DNA from: Dactylosporangium aurantiacum
Lineage (GTDB): Bacteria > Actinomycetota > Actinomycetes > Mycobacteriales > Micromonosporaceae
Assembly (NCBI RefSeq): GCF_000716715.1
Contig: NZ_JNYJ01000013.1
Location: 62,001 to 126,000, forward strand
DNA: 64,000 nt
Direction: 5' to 3'
Part shown: positions 8,087-15,619 of the stretch, piece by piece
Layout: the number at the start of each line of letters is the position of its first letter
Position numbering within the stretch: position 1 is the stretch's first letter
The notes under the pieces: model-generated
Told to the model about the DNA's origin: nothing
The model's database searches: none
What the model saw: the letters and a program-made list of their open reading frames with translations, nothing else
Translations under genes and position numbers: made by a program

Positions 8087-10042
8087 ATGGGTCCAGATCA
8101 GGACCAGCGCGGAGGAATCGGATCAACTAATTATCAGGCGGCCGGAAACATTTATATTAACACTGGTCCGCCCCTCTCAGAGTCCACCGGTTCACTGCCG
8201 GGATGGGTTCGCCTCACACCAAAATTCCTTGCAACCCGAAAACCTCGCGTCGATCTCGAGGAGTACTTCGATGGGTCGGCACCCGACTGGAAAGACGTTT
8301 GCCATCCAAATCTGCGTCCACGGCCGGTTGTGACGAAGATTGTTCAGGAGTTCCTCTCGAGAGACTTGGAAGACCGAAGTATTCTTTTGCGAATTGGAGG
8401 AGCGACGGGGGACGGAAAGTCCACTGTTCTCATGCAGGCAGCCGCGACACTCGCACGCGAAGAACGCTTCCAAGCGATCTACTGGCGAAGCGGGCCGAAC
8501 GCGCGGTTGACCTCGAATGAGTTAGATTCGATTCGTTCGTCATCTCGAACAATTCTGATTGCTTCCGATGATGCCGAAGCCCTTTTGGCCGATATTGATA
8601 AACTCGCACAATCCAAGTTACACGAGGAAGATCTTTTCGTACATTTTCTTCTTGCCAGCCGTGATATCGACTGGAACGGCGAGCGTGATCGGCTCGGCTG
8701 GAAATTCAGCATAGCTGCGCGCTGGGAACCCAACTTTCGCGTTCTCCCGGCAGTTCAGGTAGGCGGAGTCGAACCAGCCGATGCAAAGGTCGTCAGCCAG
8801 AACTGGGTTGATTGCTCAACCAGTCGACCCGCTCGACTTACCAGCAACAATGTCGACCAAATTGCAAAAGATATGCTCAGCGCCAGCCGGGCGTCCGAGG
8901 GCAGGCAAGCTTTTATGGGTGGCCTCTTGTCAATGCGGTTTGACTCGGAGCGCCTCCGGTCGAGGCTGCTCTCCTTGCTATCCAGGCTCTCTACGGTTTA
9001 TCCAGGCCTACAGTTGGAGGTCTCTCTTGCGGACTTCCTGGTCGCGCTCGCCGCCATTGATATTGGCGAGTTGTCGGGCCTCCCTCGCGATATTTCCGCC
9101 CAGTTCCTTGGTGTTTCAGAATCCGACCTGCGGCCGAAGGTCGAGGTTCCTATGAAGCGGGAATTCTTCCTGGGCGCGTCATCGCGGGCATTCTTCGCAA
9201 GGCATCCGAGCATCTCGAAGGCGATGCTTGAGCTGGCCCTCGGCGACGAGTCGAATTTGCAGGTCGAGTCGAGCCTTGAGAAGTTGATTCGCGATGTGAG
9301 GAACGTCGGATATCAGGCGGGGTTTCGGCCAGGATTTGGCCAGCTCACCGACTTGGGGCGAAGGTTGTCGAAGGGGTCGGTTGCCCGCGAGTTGATCAAT
9401 CCACTTGCTCTTCACCTCTGCCGTACAGCCTGCACGGTAGCACCGCGTGAACTGAGCACATTCCTTGCATTGTCTCAGACCCTTCGCGAGTCAGGTCAAC
9501 CCCTCTTGGCGATATCGGAAGTCTGGGCGATCCAAGCACCTCGTCTAGATGATCCTGCCGCATGGGGTGATTACACCGACCATGTCCGCGGTGGCTGGAC
9601 CGAGTTTGCAAGTTCACTCGGGACCGCAGAATATGAATGGTCTTCATTCTGGGCAGCGCAGGTCTCTATATCGGACCGAATTTCTGTTCCAATAGCCGGG
9701 CCCGACGTGTCAATAGCACTTAACTTACTTGCCCTAAACGCGAAGAGAGCATGCGCGCGGTTTGGCGATTGCAAAGAAGTTACAGACTTGCTCATTGAGA
9801 CGGAGGCTTTGACATGTTCGCCGGGCTCGGCTTTCTTCCATGAAAAGCGTTACGCGACACGATACCTCTTGGAGCTAGGGATTACGCCACGCCCCTTCGG
9901 AGGGCCGACCGCGTTGGTAGCTGCGATTCATCGAGCCAGGGCCATGATGCGCACGTCTCAACCATCCATCTCATTGCATGATCAAATTGCCGACCCGAGG
10001 GACCATTCGTTCAATATGCTTTTAGAACGCCTGAGTCGGTAG
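8087..10042 (+). CDS. STAND-like P-loop NTPase with N-terminal STNYQA motif
   Basis: A 651-residue protein. Residues 13-24 (STNYQAAGNIYI) repeat the tail motif of the preceding membrane protein. Residues ~58-72 (EEYFDGSAPDWKDVCH) are the lead-in seen before NTPase domains of bacterial conflict proteins. Walker A is GATGDGKST (105-113), Walker B TILIASDDAE (155-164) and a sensor-1-like LLASRD (188-193). The remaining ~420 residues are helical with no repeat I can name. TTA codons occur at L146 and at 9725-9727; base use is markedly less GC-rich than neighbours (27 of 60 G/C at 8521-8580, counted by hand). Likely a sensor/switch ATPase acting with the small membrane protein. The trigger is unknown. 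Confidence 0.75.
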   Translation: MGPDQDQRGGIGSTNYQAAGNIYINTGPPLSESTGSLPGWVRLTPKFLATRKPRVDLEEYFDGSAPDWKDVCHPNLRPRPVVTKIVQEFLSRDLEDRSILLRIGGATGDGKSTVLMQAAATLAREERFQAIYWRSGPNARLTSNELDSIRSSSRTILIASDDAEALLADIDKLAQSKLHEEDLFVHFLLASRDIDWNGERDRLGWKFSIAARWEPNFRVLPAVQVGGVEPADAKVVSQNWVDCSTSRPARLTSNNVDQIAKDMLSASRASEGRQAFMGGLLSMRFDSERLRSRLLSLLSRLSTVYPGLQLEVSLADFLVALAAIDIGELSGLPRDISAQFLGVSESDLRPKVEVPMKREFFLGASSRAFFARHPSISKAMLELALGDESNLQVESSLEKLIRDVRNVGYQAGFRPGFGQLTDLGRRLSKGSVARELINPLALHLCRTACTVAPRELSTFLALSQTLRESGQPLLAISEVWAIQAPRLDDPAAWGDYTDHVRGGWTEFASSLGTAEYEWSSFWAAQVSISDRISVPIAGPDVSIALNLLALNAKRACARFGDCKEVTDLLIETEALTCSPGSAFFHEKRYATRYLLELGITPRPFGGPTALVAAIHRARAMMRTSQPSISLHDQIADPRDHSFNMLLERLSR

Positions 10043-10099
10043 AGGTTCGAGCGCAAGGACGATGCACAACACTGTCTCCCGCTGATTGAGGTGTAGATA

Positions 10100-10373
10100 T
10101 GTGGAACGACGAGGTCGCATTCGTTCGTGTTTTCGCCGTCATCAACGGTCGAGACCCGCGTCCCGTTGCCTACCGCATACGCGGGCGCACTCGGCGGCCG
10201 GAAAGTCGGCGCGCTGCTGCCAATCAGCGAACGGGTCGACATCCTCGCTCGGTCGCTGCAGGATGCCGTGCGCAGCGACCGTATGACCCTCAGCGAGCGC
10301 AAACCCGTGTCAACCGCCGGCCCGCAAGCCGATCTCCGCCGTGTCGGCGATGCGTCGGTGCCTGGTCATGCAT
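10100..10373 (-). pseudogene. Decayed AbiEii-type nucleotidyltransferase toxin remnant
   Basis: Read on the minus strand from ATG at 10373, the sequence encodes pieces matching the intact toxin at 13700: RIADTAEIGLRAGG, then (after an in-frame TGA) HGFALAEGHTVAAHGILQRP, then SEDVDPFADWQQRADFPAA. The intact gene has YGFALAGGYAVQAHGILHRP and SEDVDLFTAWERRADFAAA. The remnant therefore carries a stop codon, a G-to-E change in the GG motif and an L-to-P change right after the catalytic DVD, and the rest of the gene is unrecognisable. It lies directly behind the antitoxin remnant that ends at 10376, which keeps the original gene order. Confidence 0.7.
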
Positions 10374-10375
10374 CA

Positions 10376-10454
10376 CTAGGCAGCAGATCGGCTCTCACAC
10401 GTGAGCTGCGAGAACCGGTGCTCCCTGTCGACGGCGGCCTGAGACTGACCCTCT
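10376..10454 (-). pseudogene. C-terminal piece of the decayed antitoxin-like gene, left of the IS
   Basis: Minus-strand reading next to the IS gives PEGQSQAAVDREHRFSQL and ends at TAG (10376-10378). It lines up with the C-terminus of the intact antitoxin-like protein (LPGRLRALWQAKFPEL). The N-terminal part lies on the other side of the IS (12668-12920). I infer that the IS landed in this gene at the W-x-L-P position. Confidence 0.5.
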
Positions 10455-10456
10455 GG

Positions 10457-10479
10457 CGGCGGATTGGAATTGACCCCTC
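10457..10479 (+). repeat. IS21 left terminal inverted repeat
   Basis: CGGCGGATTGGAATTGACCC continues for three more bases. It matches the reverse complement of 12640-12662 at 21 of 23 positions. Confidence 0.8.
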
Positions 10480-10496
10480 TCCGTAAGTGTGGAGGG

Positions 10497-11787
10497 GTGA
10501 TCAAGTTGGAGGAGTGGGCTGAGATCCGGCGGTTGCACCTGGCTGAGGGTGTGCCGATCAAGGAGCTCGCTCGGCGGTTCGGGTTGTCGCGGAACACGGT
10601 GCGTTCGGCGGTGCGGGCGGTGGAGCCGCCGCGGCGTGAGCGTGGGCCGCGGGGTTCGTTGGTTGATGCGTTCGAGCCGCAGATCCGGTCGTTGCTGGCG
10701 CAGTGGCCGTCGATGCCGACGCCGGTGATCGCGGAACGGATCGGCTGGACGCGGTCGTTGACGGTGTTGAAGGACCGGGTTCGGCAGTTGCGGCCGTTGT
10801 TCGTGCCGCCGGACCCGGCGGACCGCATCGAGTACTCGCCGGGTGAGTTCGCGCAGTGCGATCTGTGGTTCCCGGAACCCGAGATTCCGGTCGGGGCCGG
10901 TCAAAGGCGGGTGTTGCCGGTCCTGGCGATGACGTGTGGGCACTCGCGGGTGACGGACGCTGTGATGATCCCGTCGCGGCAGGCGGGCGACATCCTGGCC
11001 GGGATGTGGGAGATCATCGGCGGGTGGGGTGCGTGTCCACGCACGCTGGTCTGGGACCGGGAAGCTGACGGTCGGCGGGACCGGGAAGCTGACGGTCGAG
11101 GCGACGTCGTTCGCGGGGACGTTGGGCGTGGGCATCCGGCTGACGCCGCGCCGTGATCCGGAGTCGAAAGGGCTCGTCGAGCGACGCAACGGCTACTTCG
11201 AGACGTCGTTCCTGCCGGGCCGCACGTTCACGTCGCCGTTCGACTTCAACGCCCAGATCGGTGACTGGCTCACGACCCGGGCGAACGTGCGGCACCTGCG
11301 CGCGATCGGTGCTTCTCCGGCGCAGCGGTGGGACGCCGACCGGGCCGCGATGGTCGGCCTGCCGCCAGTGGCGCCGGCGGTCGGGTTGACCCACCGGGTC
11401 CGGCTGGGCCGCGACTACTACGTGCGTGTCGACAGCAACGACTACAGCGTGGACCCACGCGCGATCGGCCGGTTCGTCGACGTGTTCGCCAACCCGGCCC
11501 AGGTCGTGGCCTCCTGCGCCGGTCAGATCGTCGCCGAACACGCCCGCTTCTGGGGAACCCGGCAGACGATCACCGACCCCGCCCACCAGGCCACCGCCAG
11601 GCTGCTGCGCGCAGAGCTGGCGCACCGCCGCCGCGAGCTCGACCGCGACACGACCAGAGCCCACGCTGACGGCCATGTCGTGGCCATCCGCGCCCTGCCC
11701 GACTACGACGACCTGTTCGGCGTCGACTTCGATCCCCGCCCCGTCGAGCACCCACCCGCACCCACCACCGCTGAAGGGATTTCATGA
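10497..11787 (+). pseudogene. istA: istA transposase, frameshifted
   Basis: DDE transposase of the IS21 family. The N-terminal helix-turn-helix is KELARRFGLSRNTVRSAV. The three catalytic acidic residues are present in order: D in AQCDLWFPE, D in LVWDREA, and E in KGLVERRNG. The reading frame breaks just after the second Asp: the first part is open in one frame to about 11156, the second part continues in the +1 frame. The break coincides with a 22-base sequence repeated at a 24-base spacing (11054-11075 and 11078-11099). Start taken as GTG 10497 next to GGAGGG. Without a programmed frameshift the transposase is split and the element cannot move by itself. Confidence 0.8.
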
Positions 11788-12599
11788 CCACCACACGCAG
11801 CAAGACCGCGGCGCCGGGCACCACCGCGGCCAGGCCGGACGGATTGACGTCGAAACTGGCCTACCTGGCCCGGGTGCTGAAGACACCCACCATCGGCCGG
11901 GTCTGGGAAGACCTCGCCGACCAGGCCCGCGATGCGAACTGGTCCCACGAGGAATACCTCGCCGCGGTCCTGGAACGCCAAGTCGCCGACCGAGAATCGG
12001 CCGGAAACATGATGCGGGTCCGCACCGCGCACTTCCCGGCCATCAAAACCCTGGACGACTTCAACCTCGAGCACCTGCCCAGCCTGCGCAAGGACGTTCT
12101 CGCGCACCTGGCCACCGCCACGTTCGTCCCCAAGGCCGACGACGTCGTGCTGCTGGGACCGCCAGGGATCGGCAAGACACACCTCGCGATCGGCTTGGGC
12201 ATCAAAGCCGCCCAAGCCGGCAACTCCGTGCTGTTCGACACCGCCACCAACTGGATCACCCGACTCGCCCGGGCCCACCACGCCGGGCACCTCGAAGCCG
12301 AACTCAAGAAGATCCGCCGCTACCGGCTGATCATCATCGACGAGGTCGGCTACATCCCGTTCGACACCGACGCAGCGAACCTGTTCTTCCAGCTGGTCGC
12401 GTCCCGCTACGAGCAAGCCTCGATCCTGGTCACCTCGAACCTGCCGTTCGGCCGCTGGGGCGAAGTCTTCGGCGACGAAGTCGTCGCCGCCGCGATGATC
12501 GACCGGCTCGTCCACCACGCTGAAGTCCTGACTCTGGCCGGCGACTCGTTCCGCACCCGCGCCCGCCGCGAACTACTCGCGAAGAACCGGGACAAATAG
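11784..12599 (+). CDS. istB: IstB helper ATPase of IS21 family
   Basis: A 271-residue AAA+ ATPase that assists IstA in target selection. Walker A is GPPGIGKTHLA, Walker B LIIIDEVGYIPF, and the typical ending includes ILVTSNLPFGRWGEVFGD and AMIDRLVHHAEVL. Length is normal for the family. The ATG overlaps the istA stop by 4 bases (ATGA), showing translational coupling. No lesion is seen, so IstB could still serve related elements elsewhere in the genome. Confidence 0.92.
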   Translation: MTTTRSKTAAPGTTAARPDGLTSKLAYLARVLKTPTIGRVWEDLADQARDANWSHEEYLAAVLERQVADRESAGNMMRVRTAHFPAIKTLDDFNLEHLPSLRKDVLAHLATATFVPKADDVVLLGPPGIGKTHLAIGLGIKAAQAGNSVLFDTATNWITRLARAHHAGHLEAELKKIRRYRLIIIDEVGYIPFDTDAANLFFQLVASRYEQASILVTSNLPFGRWGEVFGDEVVAAAMIDRLVHHAEVLTLAGDSFRTRARRELLAKNRDK

Positions 12600-12639
12600 A
12601 CCAAGCCGACCTGACGGGGGGTCAATCCCAACCGTCCAG

Positions 12640-12662
12640 GAGGGGTCAGTTCTAATCCGCCG
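12640..12662 (-). repeat. IS21 right terminal inverted repeat
   Basis: Reverse complement matches the left end at 10457-10479 with two mismatches. A partial extra copy precedes it at 12616-12633. Confidence 0.8.
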
Positions 12663-12667
12663 TTGAC

Positions 12668-12920
12668 AGCTCCCAAAGCTGCCTGACCGCGGCGGCAGCA
12701 CCAACGTCGAGCCGTCCGGCCACATCTGTAGTTGCTTGGCTCGGACGGCTCCCGCAGCACCGTCTTGTACATGCTGGCCATCCGCCGCGAGTTGTCGAGG
12801 TCATAGACGCTCGCCCGGACCAGTTCGGTCGCCGATCGAGCCGCACCTCGCCGATCGTCAGGCCATGAAGCTCCACCAGGTCCACTCCACAACGTATGGT
12901 CGCTGATCGCCGTACCGCGA
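12668..12920 (-). pseudogene. N-terminal part of the decayed antitoxin-like gene, right of the IS
   Basis: Three minus-strand pieces in different frames line up with the intact protein encoded at 13365. RYGDQRPYVV (about 12888-12917) matches TYAEQRHYVV. DLVELHGLTIGEVRLDRRPN and WSG (about 12814-12882) match the LGPATGTVTLDQRLDWSG region. YDLDNSRRMASMYKTVL (12755-12805) matches YDLDDPGDLQLLYQTVL. ATTDVAGRLDVGAAAAVRQL plus WEL (12667-12735) then runs into the IS. At least three frameshifts plus the IS insertion make this clearly non-functional. Confidence 0.7.
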
Positions 12921-13013
12921 CCCAGCAGTGCCCGCGCCTCGTCCGTGCTCACGTGTCCACGGCCACCTACTCTGCTCAACCAGGCGCCAGCCCACGCGGG
13001 GTCCAAGCGGACG

Positions 13014-13174
13014 GAGTACGACCGCCCACCGCGGACGGTAACCACAGATCGTGGGGTCTGGGGCTCGGACCCCAGGGGGAATGGCGAGGATCCCCGGTTC
13101 GCGCGTTCCGCGAACAGAGGGCCCTCAGGTCCGAGCGGGTGAAGGGAATCGAACCCTCACTGTCAGCTTGGGAA
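13014..13174 (+). repeat. Direct repeat with displaced 3' half of tRNA-Gly (att-like, left copy)
   Basis: About 160 bp nearly identical to 14385-14543, one single-base indel and scattered substitutions. The right part (about 13131-13174) is the tRNA-Gly 3' half: acceptor 3' strand, T arm, variable loop and anticodon loop. Identity stops exactly at the 5' edge of the anticodon loop. The rest is the tRNA downstream region with its hairpin. It looks like a chromosome/element junction left by integration at tRNA-Gly. Confidence 0.75.
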
Positions 13175-13364
13175 CTGGACAGGCAGCCTCGACGCCCCCA
13201 TGTGAAGCGTCTGGCCGAACTACCCTGAGCGGTCTGGAGAGGCCTCCTGCGACCTACAGTAATGGCCCGCTAATGGCACGTGCATCAGGTCCGCACCCCG
13301 GCTGTCCCTCTTGAGCGGAAGGACGGCCGTACCATCTATGAGGTACGGAGGGGAGGAAGTCCTC

Positions 13365-13700
13365 ATGGTCGGAAGAATTGCACCACCCGGCTCGACGTAC
13401 GCGGAGCAACGGCACTACGTGGTCCCTGCGCGCCTTGCCGACCTGCTGGGCCCCGCCACCGGCACGGTCACCCTCGACCAGCGACTCGATTGGTCCGGCG
13501 ATGGTCGCTACGACCTCGACGACCCCGGTGACCTGCAGCTGCTGTACCAGACGGTCCTCAACCAGGCAGCCACCACGGACGAACTGTGCCGCTGGATCAA
13601 CGGGGAAACACTTCGACGGGTCTGGCGTGACCTCTGGCTTCCTGGTCGGCTCCGTGCGCTCTGGCAGGCGAAGTTCCCGGAGCTTGGAGTGGCCGGCTGA
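13365..13700 (+). CDS. AbiEi-like / antitoxin-type partner protein
   Basis: A 111-residue soluble protein with no named domain that I recognise, but organised like the small first gene of many AbiEii-type nucleotidyltransferase pairs. Conserved-looking stretches are EQRHYVVPARLADLLG, VTLDQRLDWSG, RYDLDDPGDL and a Trp-rich end (RRVWRDLWLPGRLRALWQAK). The same stretches survive in the decayed copy around the IS, so they are probably what selection keeps. ATG at 13365 follows AGGGGAGGAAG. The stop overlaps the next start (TGATG), so the two proteins are made together. Role as antitoxin is inferred from the partner. Confidence 0.7.
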   Translation: MVGRIAPPGSTYAEQRHYVVPARLADLLGPATGTVTLDQRLDWSGDGRYDLDDPGDLQLLYQTVLNQAATTDELCRWINGETLRRVWRDLWLPGRLRALWQAKFPELGVAG

Positions 13701-14365
13701 TGGAGCCAGCTCACCTCCGACTGGCGCAAATAGGTCTGCAGGTCGCCGGTCAGTATGGATTCGCTCTCGCCGGCGGATACGCGGTGCAGGCGCATGGCAT
13801 CCTGCACCGACCAAGCGAAGACGTCGACCTGTTCACAGCCTGGGAACGCCGAGCCGACTTCGCTGCCGCAGTCGAAGCGGTCACCGGCGCCTACACGCAA
13901 CACGGCTACAAGGTGGAGATCACGCAGCAGTTCGAGACGTTCGCCCGGCTCATGGTCACCAGCGCCGCGGACGGCGGACAGTCGTACAAGGTCGAGCTGG
14001 CTGCGAACTGGCGCGCCCTGCCACCCGTGCAGATGGACATCGGCCCGGTGCTACACCCGGATGACGTCGTCGCCGGCAAGATGTCTGCTCTATACACCCG
14101 AGCCGAGCCCCGCGACTTCCTCGACGTGGACGCCGCGATCACGTCAGGCCGCTACACCCGGCAACGCCTGTGCGAACTGGCCGAACAGGCGGACGCCGGC
14201 TTCGAGCGCCACATCCTCGCCGACCTGTTCGCCATGCTGGAGCGCTACCCCGACCGGCGATTCGCCTTCTACGGCGCCGACCCCGAACATCTCACCAAGC
14301 TGCGAGCACGCTTCGCCGACTGGCGCCAGGAACTGCTCGACGACCAGCCCAGCGCTTCCAGATAG
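13700..14365 (+). CDS. AbiEii/AbiGii-type nucleotidyltransferase (toxin of a type IV-like pair)
   Basis: A 221-residue nucleotidyltransferase. The active-site region is FALAGGYAVQAHGILHRPSE followed by DVDLF (GG ... D-x-D), and the C-terminal half has the signature DVVAGKMSALYTRAEPRDFL followed by DVDAAI. AbiEii enzymes belong to the DNA polymerase beta-like superfamily; members act in phage abortive infection and are neutralised by an adjacent AbiEi-type protein. Length is shorter than long AbiEii proteins but normal for the compact actinobacterial form. It is translationally coupled to the preceding gene and the pair fills almost the whole space between the two tRNA-derived repeats. Confidence 0.85.
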   Translation: MEPAHLRLAQIGLQVAGQYGFALAGGYAVQAHGILHRPSEDVDLFTAWERRADFAAAVEAVTGAYTQHGYKVEITQQFETFARLMVTSAADGGQSYKVELAANWRALPPVQMDIGPVLHPDDVVAGKMSALYTRAEPRDFLDVDAAITSGRYTRQRLCELAEQADAGFERHILADLFAMLERYPDRRFAFYGADPEHLTKLRARFADWRQELLDDQPSASR

Positions 14366-14384
14366 GCATCCGTGGCTGGGCCGA

Positions 14385-14543
14385 AGTACGACCGGCCACG
14401 ACGGCGGGTGACCACAGATCGTGGGGTCTGGGGCTCGGGCCCCAGGAGGAATGGCGAGGGCCCCCGGCTCGCGCTTTGGCGAACAGAGGGCCCTCAGGTC
14501 CGAGCGGGTGAAGGGAATCGAACCCTCACTGTCAGCTTGGGAA
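14385..14543 (+). repeat. Direct repeat including 3' half of intact tRNA-Gly (att-like, right copy)
   Basis: Right copy of the repeat at 13014-13174. It covers the tRNA-Gly 3' half and ~115 bp downstream of the tRNA. Confidence 0.75.
14428..14445 (-). terminator. Hairpin downstream of tRNA-Gly
   Basis: CTGGGGC TCGG GCCCCAG, a 7-bp stem with a 4-base loop, 58 bp past the tRNA 3' end. A weaker version is present in the left repeat copy. Confidence 0.5.
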
Positions 14544-14573
14544 GCTGATGTTCTGCCATTGAACTACACCCGC
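14503..14573 (-). tRNA. tRNA-Gly(CCC)
   Basis: Cloverleaf read on the minus strand: acceptor GCGGGTG/CACCCGC (14567-14573 with 14504-14510), D arm GTTC/GAAC, anticodon stem TCAGC/GCTGA with loop TTCCCAA (anticodon CCC), T arm GAGGG/CCCTT around TTCGATT, discriminator U. No CCA is encoded. It starts 10 bp after the PNPOx-like gene stop. Its 3' half is duplicated at 13131-13174. Confidence 0.93.
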
Positions 14574-14582
14574 GAGCGACGC

Positions 14583-15089
14583 CTACTGTACCGAATCCGC
14601 GGGCGTCGCGCACGGACCATTCCGGCGGGCGCGTGGAACTCTGGCTAAGCGGTCCCGCCACAGGGTCTTCGTGGACGTCAGGGGAGAGTCGCGCTGGACG
14701 ATGAGGGCTACCTCGACCGTGAGGGAGTACAGCTTCCAGTCGACCCGTTGGGCGGCGCGCATCTGCAGGGCGAGAGACGCCACGAGCAGGGGATCCATGA
14801 CCGGGGTGGCCCGGCCGGAGAGGTAGGCCTCGTCGGAGGTGTCCTCGGCGGGGAAGCTGTGCAGGGCGTAACGGCCGTCGCGGTCCAGGTCGTGGCGCTT
14901 CGGGGAGGGCAGGATGAAGCAGTAGAGGCCGTCGTCGGTGATGACGGGCATCACGGGGTGGACGCGGGGGCCGCCGTCGGGGCGGATGGTGGCCAGGTAG
15001 CCCATGCCGGGGCCGTACTGGCAGATCAGGGTGCGGATGGCCGTCGCCAGCAAGGGCTCGGCCGCGGAGAATTCAGCCCACGTCGCCAT
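14583..15089 (-). CDS. Pyridoxamine 5'-phosphate oxidase-family (FMN-binding split barrel) protein
   Basis: A 168-residue protein of the PNPOx-like split-barrel family. Recognisable are GMGYLATIRPDGGPRVHPVM at the start of the flavin-binding barrel and the KRHDLDRDGRYALHSFPAED segment. This subgroup contains flavin- or F420-dependent reductases of uncertain substrate rather than true PdxH. The gene is divergent from a MarR regulator with a palindrome between them, so it is probably that regulator's target. Confidence 0.8.
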   Translation of the reverse strand: MATWAEFSAAEPLLATAIRTLICQYGPGMGYLATIRPDGGPRVHPVMPVITDDGLYCFILPSPKRHDLDRDGRYALHSFPAEDTSDEAYLSGRATPVMDPLLVASLALQMRAAQRVDWKLYSLTVEVALIVQRDSPLTSTKTLWRDRLARVPRARRNGPCATPADSVQ

Positions 15090-15102
15090 GCCTCCAAGTT
15101 AC

Positions 15103-15118
15103 TCGTACACCTGTACGA
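15103..15118. promoter_or_regulatory. Operator-like palindrome between PNPOx-like and MarR genes
   Basis: Perfect palindrome TCGTACACCTGTACGA (7-bp arms, CC centre) in the 48-bp divergent spacer. It is the natural site for autoregulation by the MarR protein. Confidence 0.6.
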
Positions 15119-15137
15119 ACAGTGTGTGATTCCACGA

Positions 15138-15608
15138 ATGAAGGACAATGACCCCGTGGGTGATACGGACACGTTGATCGACCTTCTCAGGGGGTTCAAC
15201 CTCCAGGCGGACCGGTTCGTCGAGGTGTTCACCCGGGCGCACGGGCTGCACCGGACGGATCTCAACGCGGTGGCGTACATCTGGCGGGCGGCGGAAGAGG
15301 ACAAGCCGCTGACGCCCGGTGAGCTGGCGCGCACGCTGCGGCTCAGCCCGGCGGCGACCACCGCGCTGCTGGACCGGTTGGCGAAGGCGGGCCATGTCGA
15401 GCGGCGGCACGACACGGAGGACCGGCGGCGGGTACACCTCGTGATGCAGCCGCCGGCGAAAGAGCTGGCGCTGGCCTTCTTCACGCCGCTGGGGCAGCAC
15501 ATGCGGGCGGCGCTCGCGGAGTTCGACGCGGCCGAGCTGGCGACCGCCATCAGAATATTGACGAAAGTCAACGAGGCGACCGGAAAGGCCGCTGACGAGG
15601 CCACGTAA
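15138..15608 (+). CDS. MarR-family transcriptional regulator
   Basis: A 156-residue winged-helix regulator. The DNA-binding region is LTPGELARTLRLSPAATTAL, followed by LDRLAKAGHVERR and the beta-wing HDTEDRRRVHLV. MarR proteins bind as dimers to palindromes and usually release on a phenolic or oxidative ligand. ATG at 15138 lacks a Shine-Dalgarno; GTG at 15156, 11 bases after AAGGA, is an equally good start and would remove six residues. It is divergent from the PNPOx-like gene. Confidence 0.88.
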   Translation: MKDNDPVGDTDTLIDLLRGFNLQADRFVEVFTRAHGLHRTDLNAVAYIWRAAEEDKPLTPGELARTLRLSPAATTALLDRLAKAGHVERRHDTEDRRRVHLVMQPPAKELALAFFTPLGQHMRAALAEFDAAELATAIRILTKVNEATGKAADEAT

Positions 15609-15619
15609 TAGGCTAGGGC

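Larger units (their letters stand above)
10455..12667 (+). mobile_element. IS21-family insertion sequence (defective)
   Basis: About 2.2 kb with the istA-istB arrangement of IS21 elements. The ends carry 23-bp inverted repeats with two mismatches (10457-10479 and 12640-12662). A further imperfect copy of the same sequence is seen inside the right end at 12616-12633, as expected for the multiple transposase-binding sites of IS21. Possible TG/CA ends lie a few bases further out. I could not identify a target-site duplication. istA is frameshifted while istB is intact. The element interrupts an antitoxin-like pseudogene. Confidence 0.88.

Noticed and set aside
10127..10486. 119-codon plus-strand frame left of the IS
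   Set aside because: Lies antisense to the recognisable toxin and antitoxin remnants, which explain this DNA better.
13254..13814. 186-codon minus-strand frame across the intact AbiE-type pair
   Set aside because: Antisense of two coupled genes with ribosome site and family motifs.
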